From positions 1 through 64,000 of the forward strand of contig CALSPM010000012.1 of NCBI GenBank assembly GCA_943788235.1: 64,000 bases of DNA, read 5' to 3'. Below, in pieces: positions 37,004-45,673 of this stretch. Positions within the stretch are counted from its first letter, which is position 1. Each line of letters opens with the position of its first letter. The notes under the pieces are model-generated. The model saw only the letters and a list, made by a program, of their open reading frames with translations. It made no database searches and had not been told where the DNA came from. Source of the stretch: an uncultured Cyclobacteriaceae bacterium (GTDB lineage: Bacteria > Bacteroidota > Bacteroidia > Cytophagales > Cyclobacteriaceae). The position numbers and the translations under genes are program-made.

Positions 37004-37888
37004 CTAGTGTTTGAGTACAAATTCCCGGGTAATATTAAAACCAAAATGAATGCCTCCTGCTGACCACTGATCATTGGTTTCAGTTAAGAATCCCATTTCT
37101 ACCATTGGTAATGAATTGGTAAACTGCAACTGAAAAACATGTCCGCCAGTCTCAATATCCACACCTACCGAAAAGCTATCATAAAAATCATTGATATTGG
37201 CAGCGTCATCATTGAACTGGATTCTGTAACTGTACTCAGCATTAATCGATACTCTTTTTGAAACCTTGATCCTTCCACCTGCCGCCAATACGGGTATATC
37301 TGACTGATCTGTGGCGGTCGTCACTAAATTATAATGCACCCAACTGGGTACCAACTCTAATGATAAACGATCACTGAACTTTCTAGCCAAGACCAGCTGA
37401 TGGACATACGTTAATCTTGACCGAAAATAATTTTCTCTAGTTTCATCTGCAAAACGTAAAGAATTAATTGCAATAGAACTGACGCCTACCATACTTAATG
37501 GAAATCCATTGTTTTTTTGACTGACTATTGAATACTTAACAAATCCATCATAAATTTTTTTATAGGAATTACGGCCTAAACCTATAGCTAGACGATCACT
37601 CAGTCCATAATCTAAACCAATTCTTATGGTGCTTTGGTCTAATCCCCACAATTCATAAGCTCCTCCATTGAGTCGCCCAAACCTATGTGAAATCCGCATT
37701 TCCAAATTCCCTGCTGCCACACGTTCATTGGTGTGGAGATTGATCACTTTTCCAGACTTAAAGGTAGCCATCACTTCCTGTGGGGGTAAGGGAGCGAGCT
37801 CATCCAATAAAGATTCCAAATCCTCTTGGGCGTCTGCCACACAAAAAAAGAACATACCCAATAAATAAATATAAATTCTACTAGTCAT
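37004..37888 (-). CDS. DUF5777 family outer-membrane beta-barrel protein
   Basis: A protein of about 295 residues with signal peptide (RIYIYLLGMFFFCVADAQ) and alternating amphipathic strands typical of an outer-membrane barrel (for example IRIGLDYGLSDRLAIGLG, SINAEYSYRIQFN, FGFNITREFVLKH). It fits the DUF5777 family of Bacteroidota, whose function is not known. The start is either 37888 or, four codons earlier, 37900; both overlap the cytochrome gene's end. It is within the cytochrome-DUF5777-YceI-Rieske run, so it may be the outer-membrane part of a redox system. Confidence 0.8.
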   Translation of the reverse strand: MTSRIYIYLLGMFFFCVADAQEDLESLLDELAPLPPQEVMATFKSGKVINLHTNERVAAGNLEMRISHRFGRLNGGAYELWGLDQSTIRIGLDYGLSDRLAIGLGRNSYKKIYDGFVKYSIVSQKNNGFPLSMVGVSSIAINSLRFADETRENYFRSRLTYVHQLVLARKFSDRLSLELVPSWVHYNLVTTATDQSDIPVLAAGGRIKVSKRVSINAEYSYRIQFNDDAANINDFYDSFSVGVDIETGGHVFQLQFTNSLPMVEMGFLTETNDQWSAGGIHFGFNITREFVLKH

Positions 37889-38276
37889 TTGATGCGCCAT
37901 TGTCTATCCATGTTTGAACCTTTGCAATATCGCATGCAGGTAATTTTGCCCCTGATTTCGGCATGGCCTGATAGCCAGATTCATGATTGATGCTACCCAT
38001 CAGCTTGCCATTATCCACATATTTGGAAAGCAAGGCATAATCATCCAAAACAATATTAGCCCCTATTGAAGCCGCTGAAGAGGTGCTGTGGCAAACAGTA
38101 CAATGCGTATTCAGCAGTGCTTTCACTTCTATACCATAGGTAATCTCAGTCAAGTCACAGGTCTCTATTAAACTCCCATATAAGTCTTCTTCGTTTTCGT
38201 AGTAGCAAGAAGTGCACCATAAAAAAGAAAGTATCACTACAATTTTCGGTTTAAAATATTTCCCAATCACCGTCAT
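37881..38276 (-). CDS. c-type cytochrome lipoprotein (single heme)
   Basis: A 131-residue exported protein. A hydrophobic signal (IVVILSFLWCTSC) ends in a probable lipidation Cys at about residue 24. One heme-attachment motif CTVCH is near residues 59-63, and MPK near residue 105 could give the axial Met. The rest is short loops, as in small cytochromes. It is the first gene of the run and overlaps the DUF5777 gene. The nearest >200-base gap (38277-38540) upstream should carry the promoter. Confidence 0.82.
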   Translation of the reverse strand: MTVIGKYFKPKIVVILSFLWCTSCYYENEEDLYGSLIETCDLTEITYGIEVKALLNTHCTVCHSTSSAASIGANIVLDDYALLSKYVDNGKLMGSINHESGYQAMPKSGAKLPACDIAKVQTWIDNGASND

Positions 38277-38540
38277 TTATTTATCCTTGATGTTATTAAA
38301 ATATGAACTTTCATGCAAAGCATTAAATTATTGAGTCCCTAATAATATTTGAAATAAAAGGATACACTCATTAATATGAAAAGCTCCGCTTTTGATATTC
38401 CTTGATCGAGATGCCATCTGTATGTAGAATTCACTCTGGGCGCCCTAACTTCAGCAAATCTAACTCATTACCTTCTATGTAAAGTTAAATGATTTGCCTC
38501 TCTTTAGTTAAGTACATATATTTTATATCGGTTTAGTTGC

Positions 38541-39515
38541 TTATAAAGTATTCATCTTTATATAATACGAAGTTCGTAATCTTGCATTCTGCCGAATATC
38601 CTCCCAAAAAAGGTTTACATCTCCACGATGAAAATCTTTTGCTTTTCTACTAATAAGTCCCAATGGGAATTTTATGTGATCTATAAATATTGCTCCATCC
38701 ACCAAATGCGTCTTAAAGGCATGCTGATAAACCTTGTTATTGGTAAATAGAAATCCTTTATGATCCTTCTTCGCTCCAACCACTGATAGGTCCCAAGTAA
38801 TTGGATTAATGACCGCCCTACCCTGATACCACTTTCGGTATCTCTCAGTTTGATACTCTTTTTTAAGGGTATTCCAGGTTAAAAACCCTCCCGTCTCATG
38901 CGGCTCGATCATCAAAGAAATACTTTTAAATGTATCTTTATCAATACCTATACCCGGAAGGTAAGCTGCGATCAATTTGTCTTGTAAGGGTTGCTTATCA
39001 AAAAAATCTTTCAGCAGCATTTTCAAATGAAAAGATCCTTGACTATGTCCTGCCAATATAATGGCATTGCCCCTATTATGATGTTTCAAATAAAACTGAA
39101 AAGAAGCCTTAACGTCTTCATATGCCATTCTTAATGCTACCTCCCCTCCCACTTCCAAATTACTGAAGGACCTTATATGGGCCTGCCTATAAAAAGGGAC
39201 ATATACATTTCCTAACTCGGCCCATGCGGAGGCTTGATATTTAACTACATAATTAATCACCCCTCCTTTATGACGTGGGTCTTCGATCTCATAATTCCAT
39301 CGAAAATCATTAGGATCGGTCAATAATGTAGGATAGACATAAAAAATATCGACACTTTTGAAAGGTGCTGCCTCAATAAAAGGCGCCCAAGGTTTTAAGG
39401 TATCACTGGGAAGAACTGCCCAATTTCCTTCATTTTCATAATCCAATGCCCTATTTAATTGTCCAAAGGAACATTGAACAAACATTGACCCTATCAATAC
39501 TAGAATAAGTCTCAT
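38541..39515 (-). CDS. DUF3089 family alpha/beta hydrolase
   Basis: A 324-residue secreted protein. A signal peptide (MRLILVLIGSMFVQCSFGQ) precedes the DUF3089 domain: VDIFYVYPTLL near residue 57, VYVPFYRQA, the nucleophile elbow ILAGHSQGS with Ser at about residue 157, and an IEPHETGGFLTWN stretch. The fold is that of serine lipases/esterases. The substrate is unknown. It stands alone between the redox run and a Gfo/Idh/MocA gene on the same strand. Confidence 0.8.
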   Translation of the reverse strand: MRLILVLIGSMFVQCSFGQLNRALDYENEGNWAVLPSDTLKPWAPFIEAAPFKSVDIFYVYPTLLTDPNDFRWNYEIEDPRHKGGVINYVVKYQASAWAELGNVYVPFYRQAHIRSFSNLEVGGEVALRMAYEDVKASFQFYLKHHNRGNAIILAGHSQGSFHLKMLLKDFFDKQPLQDKLIAAYLPGIGIDKDTFKSISLMIEPHETGGFLTWNTLKKEYQTERYRKWYQGRAVINPITWDLSVVGAKKDHKGFLFTNNKVYQHAFKTHLVDGAIFIDHIKFPLGLISRKAKDFHRGDVNLFWEDIRQNARLRTSYYIKMNTL

Positions 39516-39648
39516 CCCTATTATTATTGAAGTTTTTTAAACATAATTTTATGAAAAAGCAATAAGATAAAACTTGTTATTCAAAACAGAAAAATAATAA
39601 AACATATCCTTAATGTCATACCAACGTAAGGGTATTTGAGTTTAATAG

Positions 39649-40614
39649 TTAAAAATAGGCCTTAACACTTGCCATCATTTGCTGAAGTTTCATACTCATT
39701 TCATGGGGCATAATGACCGATTGTTTTCTCCCCAAAAGCAAATCTTCGTTCATACTGTACGTCTCATAATGGTAGCCAAAAGAATCTCTGAGCCCCTCAT
39801 AATGATCAATGATATGGTCCCCTTCATATAAAAAGCATTCGGATGCCCTCCAGAAATCTGGTAGGGCAATATAGCCCTTTTCACCGATGATATAAGCCCA
39901 ATTATTCAACTTAGCTCTAAATGAAGCACACAAATTCGCGAGGGAGCCGTCACCGTACTCAAAGAGCATCGTTACTTCCGAATCAACTCCTGTTTTGGCT
40001 TTTTGCACGACGACCTTGACCTCCTCTGGTAAAGCATCGATCATCAATGCCGTCACTGCGATGGGATAAATTCCCATATCTAGTAAAACTCCGCCCGCTA
40101 AATGAGGATTGTACATGCGGCTCATGGGATCATATTGAGTCGGGTATCCAAAATCAGCTTTTATTTGTAATATTTTTCCTATTCTGCCAGATTTCACCCA
40201 TTCTTGGCTTCTGATGATTGCCGGAAGAAAATAAGTCCACATGGCCTCCATTAAATAGCCCGAACTCGCCTTTGCTATTTGAATGAGTTCAACCAGCTCG
40301 CTAGGATTGATGGCTATTGGCTTTTCACACATCACTGCTTTTCCTGCTTGTAATGCGGCTTTAGCGTTTTCAAAATGGAAATTATGAGGCGTTGCGATAT
40401 AAACGGCATCTACATCATCATCATCATACAGACTCTGATAGCCTTCATAGGCTTTGGCTATACTGTATGTATCTGCAAAAGCCTGAGCGCGTCCTTTGTC
40501 CCGTGAAGCTACGGCGATCAATTCTCCGTTGTCGACCCAGCGAAAATCGTTCGCAAACTGATGTGCTATGATTCCAGGACCTACAATACCCCATTTTATT
40601 TTCTTGTTTATCAT
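39649..40614 (-). CDS. Gfo/Idh/MocA family oxidoreductase
   Basis: A 321-residue cytoplasmic NAD(P)-dependent dehydrogenase. The N-terminal Rossmann fold has GIVGPGIIAHQFA (about residues 9-21), the AVASRD strand, and the family motif CEKPIA near residue 94. The C-terminal alpha/beta domain has AGGVLLDMGIYPI, in which the Asp and downstream residues form the active site. It resembles 1,5-anhydrofructose or dihydrodiol-type members. It has no signal peptide, unlike the two exported paralogues at 51.7-57.6 kb. The substrate is unknown. Confidence 0.87.
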   Translation of the reverse strand: MINKKIKWGIVGPGIIAHQFANDFRWVDNGELIAVASRDKGRAQAFADTYSIAKAYEGYQSLYDDDDVDAVYIATPHNFHFENAKAALQAGKAVMCEKPIAINPSELVELIQIAKASSGYLMEAMWTYFLPAIIRSQEWVKSGRIGKILQIKADFGYPTQYDPMSRMYNPHLAGGVLLDMGIYPIAVTALMIDALPEEVKVVVQKAKTGVDSEVTMLFEYGDGSLANLCASFRAKLNNWAYIIGEKGYIALPDFWRASECFLYEGDHIIDHYEGLRDSFGYHYETYSMNEDLLLGRKQSVIMPHEMSMKLQQMMASVKAYF

Positions 40615-40707
40615 CTCTTCCGATAAAGTAACTTATAATTTGCTCAAAATAAATTAAATTAGAGATTATATGTATGTTGAATCTTGATTGAGATTGCTCT
40701 TGCTTAA

Positions 40708-40728
40708 TGAGACAAGTACTATGTCTCA
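40708..40728. promoter_or_regulatory. Inverted repeat in a divergent control region
   Basis: Arms TGAGACA (40708-40714) and TGTCTCA (40722-40728) with a 7-base spacer lie 36 bases upstream of the BNR-protein start, in the space shared with the divergent Gfo/Idh/MocA gene. Operator function is only a suggestion from location; repeats this short also occur by chance. Confidence 0.25.
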
Positions 40729-40764
40729 CTTCCGCATGCTTTGATCCATTTAAAAGAGAAGATT

Positions 40765-43700
40765 ATGAAATTTTTTAACTCCGTTATATTTTCATTTTTA
40801 ATTACCGTCCAAGTATTTTCTCAAGCGCTAGATCCTAAAGTATTTGAATCCACTCAATTTCGATTCATCGGACCAGAAGGAAACAGAGCCATTGCAATTG
40901 CCGGAGAACCTGGTAATCCTATGGTTTCCTACATTGGTGCGGCCTCTGGTGGCTTATGGAAAACGCAAGATGGTGGGGTCAAGTGGGCTCCAATGACTGA
41001 TTCGCTCAACGTTTCCTCTATTGGATCGATTGCTATTGCTCCTTCTGATCCAAATCAGGTTTGGATAGGTACCGGTGAAACCTTTGTGATCCGACCTGCC
41101 CATGCCATGGGAGATGGCATTTACCAATCGATCAATGCGGGCAAAAGTTGGCAACATATGGGCCTTGAGAAAACAGGAAGAATTGGTCGGGTTGTCGTAC
41201 ATCCCAACCATCCTGAAATTATTTATGCTGCGGCACTGGGTCACACCTATGGCCCGCAAAAAGAACGAGGGGTATATCGATCCAAAAATGGTGGTAAAGA
41301 CTGGGAACAAATTCTCTTTGTTGATGCCGGTACTGGTGCTGCTGATTTAGCCATTGATCCTGAAGATCCAAACATCTTATATGCTGCCATGTGGTCAGTG
41401 AATATCAATACTTGGGGTCTCAACAGTGGGGGTCCAGGTGGGGGGATCTACAAAAGTACTGATGGCGGAGATTCTTGGGTAGCCCTGGCCACTCAGGGAT
41501 TGCCCGGAGGTAAAAATCGCCCAGTAGGAAAAACGGCAATTGCGGTATCCCATAGCAATCCAAATACCGTTTATGCCCTTTTTGAAATAAATAGTCCCGA
41601 GTTATGGCGTTCAGATAATAAAGGGGCTACCTGGCGGCTAATGAATCAAGATCATACAATGAATGAGCGTGCTCCTTATTATACTAGAATAGTCGTAGCG
41701 CCGGATAATTCTGAGGAAATTTATTTTTTAAGTGTCCGATTTAGTAAATCTGAAGATGGGGGCAAAACATTAATGAAAAACCCACCTCGAGGGGGGGGAG
41801 ATAATCATGACATGTGGATCGATCCATTGCTTCCAGCAAGAATGATGGTGGCCCATGATGGTTGCGCCAGTGTCAGTCTCAATAGAGGCTCCTCTTTCCA
41901 GCGTATCGTTTTACCTATCGCTCAAATGTATCATGTCTCTACTGATGATCAAATACCTTATTATGTCTACGGAAATAGACAAGATGGTTGGTCTTACCGT
42001 GGCCCAAGCAACAGTCAACAAGGCTATATTCCCGTGGGCTTGTGGCGTGGAGTAGGTGGCTGTGAAAGTGGCTTTGCGAAACCGGATCCATTTGACAATA
42101 ACATCATTTGGTCGGGGTGCTATGATGGCGGGTTAGAACGTTATGACCTGACGACAGGATATGCACGAGAAGTCCGTGTTTGGCCCGAAGCAGGTTATGG
42201 GTGGACGCCTGCTGATCTGAAATATCGATGGCATTGGAATTTTCCCCTCAGTTTTTCACCACATATCAAGCATCGGGTCTACGTGGGTAGCCAATTTGTA
42301 CATAAGACGGATGATGGTGGCCAAAGTTGGCAAGTCATCAGTCCTGATTTGACCTTAAACCAAAAGGATCATCAGCAAAATTCAGGAGGCATTGCCGTCG
42401 ATAACCTTATGACTTTTGACGGAGCGACCCTATTTGCCATCGAAGAGTCGCCCCTTGAAGCGGGCCTAATTTGGACGGGCAGCAATGATGGACAAATTCA
42501 ACTCAGCCGAAATGGAGGAAAAAACTGGCAAAATGTTACTCAAAATATTCCAAACTTACCTCCATGGAGCACGGTGAGCAGCATTCACCCTTCTAAATAC
42601 AAAAAGGGAACTGCATATATCGCCATTGATTTACATCAAATGGGCGACTTTGGCACCTATCTCTATAAGACTTCTGATTATGGTATGCATTGGGAATCCA
42701 TTGTGGGGAATGTCCCTCAATCCGTACACAGCTTTGCACATGTATTGAAAGAAGATCCAAAAAAGGAAGGTATGCTCTATTTAGGACTAGACAATAGTCT
42801 ACTCATAAGTATTGATGATGGTTTACATTGGATGCCCCTAAAAAACAATCTGCCTCCTGCGCCCATTTATTGGCTCGAAGTTCAGGAGAATTTTGATGAT
42901 TTGGTCGTTAGCACCTATGGCCGTGGGTATTATATCTTGGATGATCTCTCTGCTCTTCGCCAATTTAATCCAGCTCTAAAGGAATCTCCGCAAGTATTTG
43001 ACCCCCGAAAGAGTTACCGACTGAACAATAAAGAGAGCATTAAAACCGATGGTTACAGCTTTAATTCTGGACGGAACCCTGCTTACGGAACTCCCATCAA
43101 TTATTATCTTCCCGATACCCTCACAAAAAAGGTTTCGATCGAGATCCGAGATGAAAAAAATCAAATCATTCGAACTTTAAAAGGATCAAATGAAATCGGA
43201 GTAAACAGGGTCATGTGGGATTTAAGATACGAGCCAACCTACAAACCTCAACTGCGTACCCGGCCCACCGGCAGGCCTTGGGTCCAGCTCAACGGTGAGG
43301 GCTGGAGACCTCTAGTTACTTGGGATTTGGACTTATGGAGTGGTCAATATGGCCCTAGGGTAGTTCCTGGTAAGTACAAAGCGGTAATTACCATCGATGA
43401 CGCCTCCTTTGAAAAAGATTTGGTCGTTTTGAAAGATCCGCTGGCACAGGGCTCCTTGGCAGATCTAGAAGCGCAAGTACAATTCTCCCTGGCCTTACGG
43501 GAGGCGATGAATGTTGCCGTTACGATGATCAACAAAATTGAATACATCAGGAGTGAGTTGTTGCTTCTTAAAACTTCGCTTAAAAAGAATTCTGAACTTA
43601 AACAAGTAGATCGATTGATGGGTATTGCCACCCAAATTGCGGGTTCACTTTACGACATCCACCTCACCGGTGCACGAGAAGATGCCTTTAGATCTCCCAT

Positions 43701-43932
43701 GAAATTGTATGGCCGCTTGAGTGCCTTGGCCAGTGAAATTAACTCCAGTGGCATTGATTTTAAACCTACGGATCAACAAGGAGCGGTCTATGAAGTTTTG
43801 AACCAAAGACTTCAAAAGACCAAAGGAGCATTTGACGAACTGATCAACCATGATATCGCTGCATTCAATAAGCAGCTCAATGATTTAGATATGCACATCG
43901 ATATCGAGAAAAAAATGGAAAAAAGCAATTAA
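40765..43932 (+). CDS. BNR-repeat (sortilin/VPS10-like) secreted protein, annotated 'glycosyl hydrolase' in relatives
   Basis: A 1055-residue exported protein; the ATG at 40765 gives the signal peptide MKFFNSVIFSFLITVQVFSQ, whereas a TTG 24 bases earlier would spoil it. Residues 30-740 form beta-propeller repeats with Asp-box motifs such as TQDGGVKW, SKNGGKDW, STDGGDSW, TDDGGQSW and SRNGGKNW. After about residue 750 comes an Ig-like region, then a C-terminal helical part with long helices. Homologues are widespread in Bacteroidota and are often named glycosyl hydrolases, but no catalytic residues are evident. A substrate-binding or protease-like role cannot be excluded. Confidence 0.82.
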   Translation: MKFFNSVIFSFLITVQVFSQALDPKVFESTQFRFIGPEGNRAIAIAGEPGNPMVSYIGAASGGLWKTQDGGVKWAPMTDSLNVSSIGSIAIAPSDPNQVWIGTGETFVIRPAHAMGDGIYQSINAGKSWQHMGLEKTGRIGRVVVHPNHPEIIYAAALGHTYGPQKERGVYRSKNGGKDWEQILFVDAGTGAADLAIDPEDPNILYAAMWSVNINTWGLNSGGPGGGIYKSTDGGDSWVALATQGLPGGKNRPVGKTAIAVSHSNPNTVYALFEINSPELWRSDNKGATWRLMNQDHTMNERAPYYTRIVVAPDNSEEIYFLSVRFSKSEDGGKTLMKNPPRGGGDNHDMWIDPLLPARMMVAHDGCASVSLNRGSSFQRIVLPIAQMYHVSTDDQIPYYVYGNRQDGWSYRGPSNSQQGYIPVGLWRGVGGCESGFAKPDPFDNNIIWSGCYDGGLERYDLTTGYAREVRVWPEAGYGWTPADLKYRWHWNFPLSFSPHIKHRVYVGSQFVHKTDDGGQSWQVISPDLTLNQKDHQQNSGGIAVDNLMTFDGATLFAIEESPLEAGLIWTGSNDGQIQLSRNGGKNWQNVTQNIPNLPPWSTVSSIHPSKYKKGTAYIAIDLHQMGDFGTYLYKTSDYGMHWESIVGNVPQSVHSFAHVLKEDPKKEGMLYLGLDNSLLISIDDGLHWMPLKNNLPPAPIYWLEVQENFDDLVVSTYGRGYYILDDLSALRQFNPALKESPQVFDPRKSYRLNNKESIKTDGYSFNSGRNPAYGTPINYYLPDTLTKKVSIEIRDEKNQIIRTLKGSNEIGVNRVMWDLRYEPTYKPQLRTRPTGRPWVQLNGEGWRPLVTWDLDLWSGQYGPRVVPGKYKAVITIDDASFEKDLVVLKDPLAQGSLADLEAQVQFSLALREAMNVAVTMINKIEYIRSELLLLKTSLKKNSELKQVDRLMGIATQIAGSLYDIHLTGAREDAFRSPMKLYGRLSALASEINSSGIDFKPTDQQGAVYEVLNQRLQKTKGAFDELINHDIAAFNKQLNDLDMHIDIEKKMEKSN

Positions 43933-43989
43933 TCTTGCCTGATCAAAATATTTTGCATATCATAGGCTGAAATATATCAAATATTTTAA

Positions 43990-44889
43990 ATGAATAAAGC
44001 ATCAAAAAAAAAGGCACTAAAAGATAAAAACAGATTAACACCTGTTAAGATCACTAATTCGGACTTTGATGAAATCAAATCAGCTCAAGATCTTGAAAAT
44101 TTTTTAAAAGCCCAAGGTGCCCATTTTAAGATTCCAGATCCAGAAAAGGATTACGAATACCAATTAAAGAAACTCCAAGTCGAATTGGTTAAATTACAGA
44201 GCTGGGTAATCAAAAATCAAAAGCGGGTCATTGTGATCTTTGAGGGCCGAGATACCTCCGGTAAAGGGGGTGCCATCAAGCGATTCACAGAACATTTGAA
44301 TCCAAGGGCCATGCGGGTAATCGCGATGCCCAAGCCAACAGAATTAGAAAAAAAACAATGGTATTTTCGGAAATACATCCAAGAATTGCCTGAAGCAGGA
44401 GAAATTGTCTTTTTTGACCGAAGCTGGTACAATAGGGCCGTAGTAGAGCCGGTCATGGAATTTTGCTCCCCCGCGGAATATGATCGATTTATGCGTCAAG
44501 TTTCTGAGTTTGAGCATATGCTATTTGAAGACGGAATTTCATTAGTTAAATTATGGTATTCTATAACCAAAGAAGAACAACTTAAAAGGTTCTCGGAAAG
44601 AAAAGACAATCCCTTGAAAAGATGGAAATTCAGCCCCGTAGATGAAATGGGTCAGCAACTATGGGATAAATATACGTACTATAAAGAGCAGATGTTCAGC
44701 AAAACACATACTTCCTTTAGTCCTTGGATCATCGTCAAGACCAATGATAAAAAAACCGCCCGCCTCGAAAGTATCAGGTATCTATTGTCCTCCTTTGAAT
44801 ATGATGATAAATTAGAGGCCTCCACTCGGGTATTACCTGATCCCAATGTCATCATGAGGTTTCATCAATCATTCCAGCACATTGATTAA
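43990..44889 (+). CDS. Polyphosphate kinase 2 (PPK2) family protein, copy 1
   Basis: A 299-residue kinase that moves phosphate between polyphosphate and nucleotides. Walker A FEGRDTSGKGG is at residues 84-94, the lid motif FFDRSWYNRAVVEPV near residue 140, and NPLKRWKFS near residue 212. The N-terminal 50 residues are basic and not conserved with copy 2. The direction of transfer and nucleotide (AMP, ADP or GDP) cannot be read. Its stop is one base before the start of copy 2, so the two come from one message and are probably an ancient tandem duplication. Confidence 0.9.
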   Translation: MNKASKKKALKDKNRLTPVKITNSDFDEIKSAQDLENFLKAQGAHFKIPDPEKDYEYQLKKLQVELVKLQSWVIKNQKRVIVIFEGRDTSGKGGAIKRFTEHLNPRAMRVIAMPKPTELEKKQWYFRKYIQELPEAGEIVFFDRSWYNRAVVEPVMEFCSPAEYDRFMRQVSEFEHMLFEDGISLVKLWYSITKEEQLKRFSERKDNPLKRWKFSPVDEMGQQLWDKYTYYKEQMFSKTHTSFSPWIIVKTNDKKTARLESIRYLLSSFEYDDKLEASTRVLPDPNVIMRFHQSFQHID

Positions 44890-44890
44890 T

Positions 44891-45673
44891 ATGGAAAAAA
44901 CAAATTTCAGCAGTCAGGAGTTAAAGCTACTCAGCACTAAAAAAGCATTAAAAATGATGCTCAAATCGGGAGATAAGTTCTCCCCCGAAAGGACTTTAAA
45001 AACACTCAAGTATGAAAAAGAACTTGAAAGTCTACAAAATGAGCTCATTGAGTTACAAAATTGGGTGATCACACAAAAGCAAAGAGTTTGTATCCTGTTT
45101 GAAGGCCGAGATGCCGCAGGCAAAGGCGGTGCCATTAGACGTATTACGCATCATTTAAATCCCCGTTTTTATACGGTCAATGCGCTACCTAAGCCCAGTG
45201 AAAAAGAGATGGGACAATGGTATTTTCAGCGCTACATAAATAAGCTTCCCAATCCTTCTGAGATCGTCTTTTTTGATCGAAGTTGGTACAATAGAGCGGT
45301 GGTCGAACCCGTCAACGGATTTTGTACAACCCAAGAGTATGAACACTTTTTGAACGAAGTGAATGGTTTTGAGGAAATGCTGGTCAATGATGGTATTATT
45401 TTAATCAAATTATACATTTCTATTACCAAGGATGAACAGCAATTGAGATTCAATGAAATGCAAAGTAATCCTTTGAAACGCTGGAAAGTAACTGCAGTCG
45501 ATTTAAAAGCACAAGATCTTTGGGATCAATACACCCTTTATAAGCAACGCATGTTCGAAAAAACGAATACAGAAAAAAATCCTTGGATAATCATCGAAGC
45601 CAATAAAAAAGCCAAGGCACGGAGTCAAATAATAAAAACAATTTTGAGTAAAGTTCCCTATCAAACTCCATGA
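44891..45673 (+). CDS. Polyphosphate kinase 2 (PPK2) family protein, copy 2
   Basis: A 260-residue PPK2 from the ATG at 44891. Walker A FEGRDAAGKGG is at residues 70-80, FFDRSWYNRAVVEPV near residue 128, and NPLKRWKVT near residue 200. It shares all motifs with copy 1, but surrounding residues differ widely (Tyr-Thr-Val-Asn-Ala-Leu-Pro against Arg-Val-Ile-Ala-Met-Pro), suggesting different nucleotide preference or hetero-oligomers. Its last bases overlap the start of the M61 peptidase gene (ATGA). Confidence 0.9.
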   Translation: MEKTNFSSQELKLLSTKKALKMMLKSGDKFSPERTLKTLKYEKELESLQNELIELQNWVITQKQRVCILFEGRDAAGKGGAIRRITHHLNPRFYTVNALPKPSEKEMGQWYFQRYINKLPNPSEIVFFDRSWYNRAVVEPVNGFCTTQEYEHFLNEVNGFEEMLVNDGIILIKLYISITKDEQQLRFNEMQSNPLKRWKVTAVDLKAQDLWDQYTLYKQRMFEKTNTEKNPWIIIEANKKAKARSQIIKTILSKVPYQTP

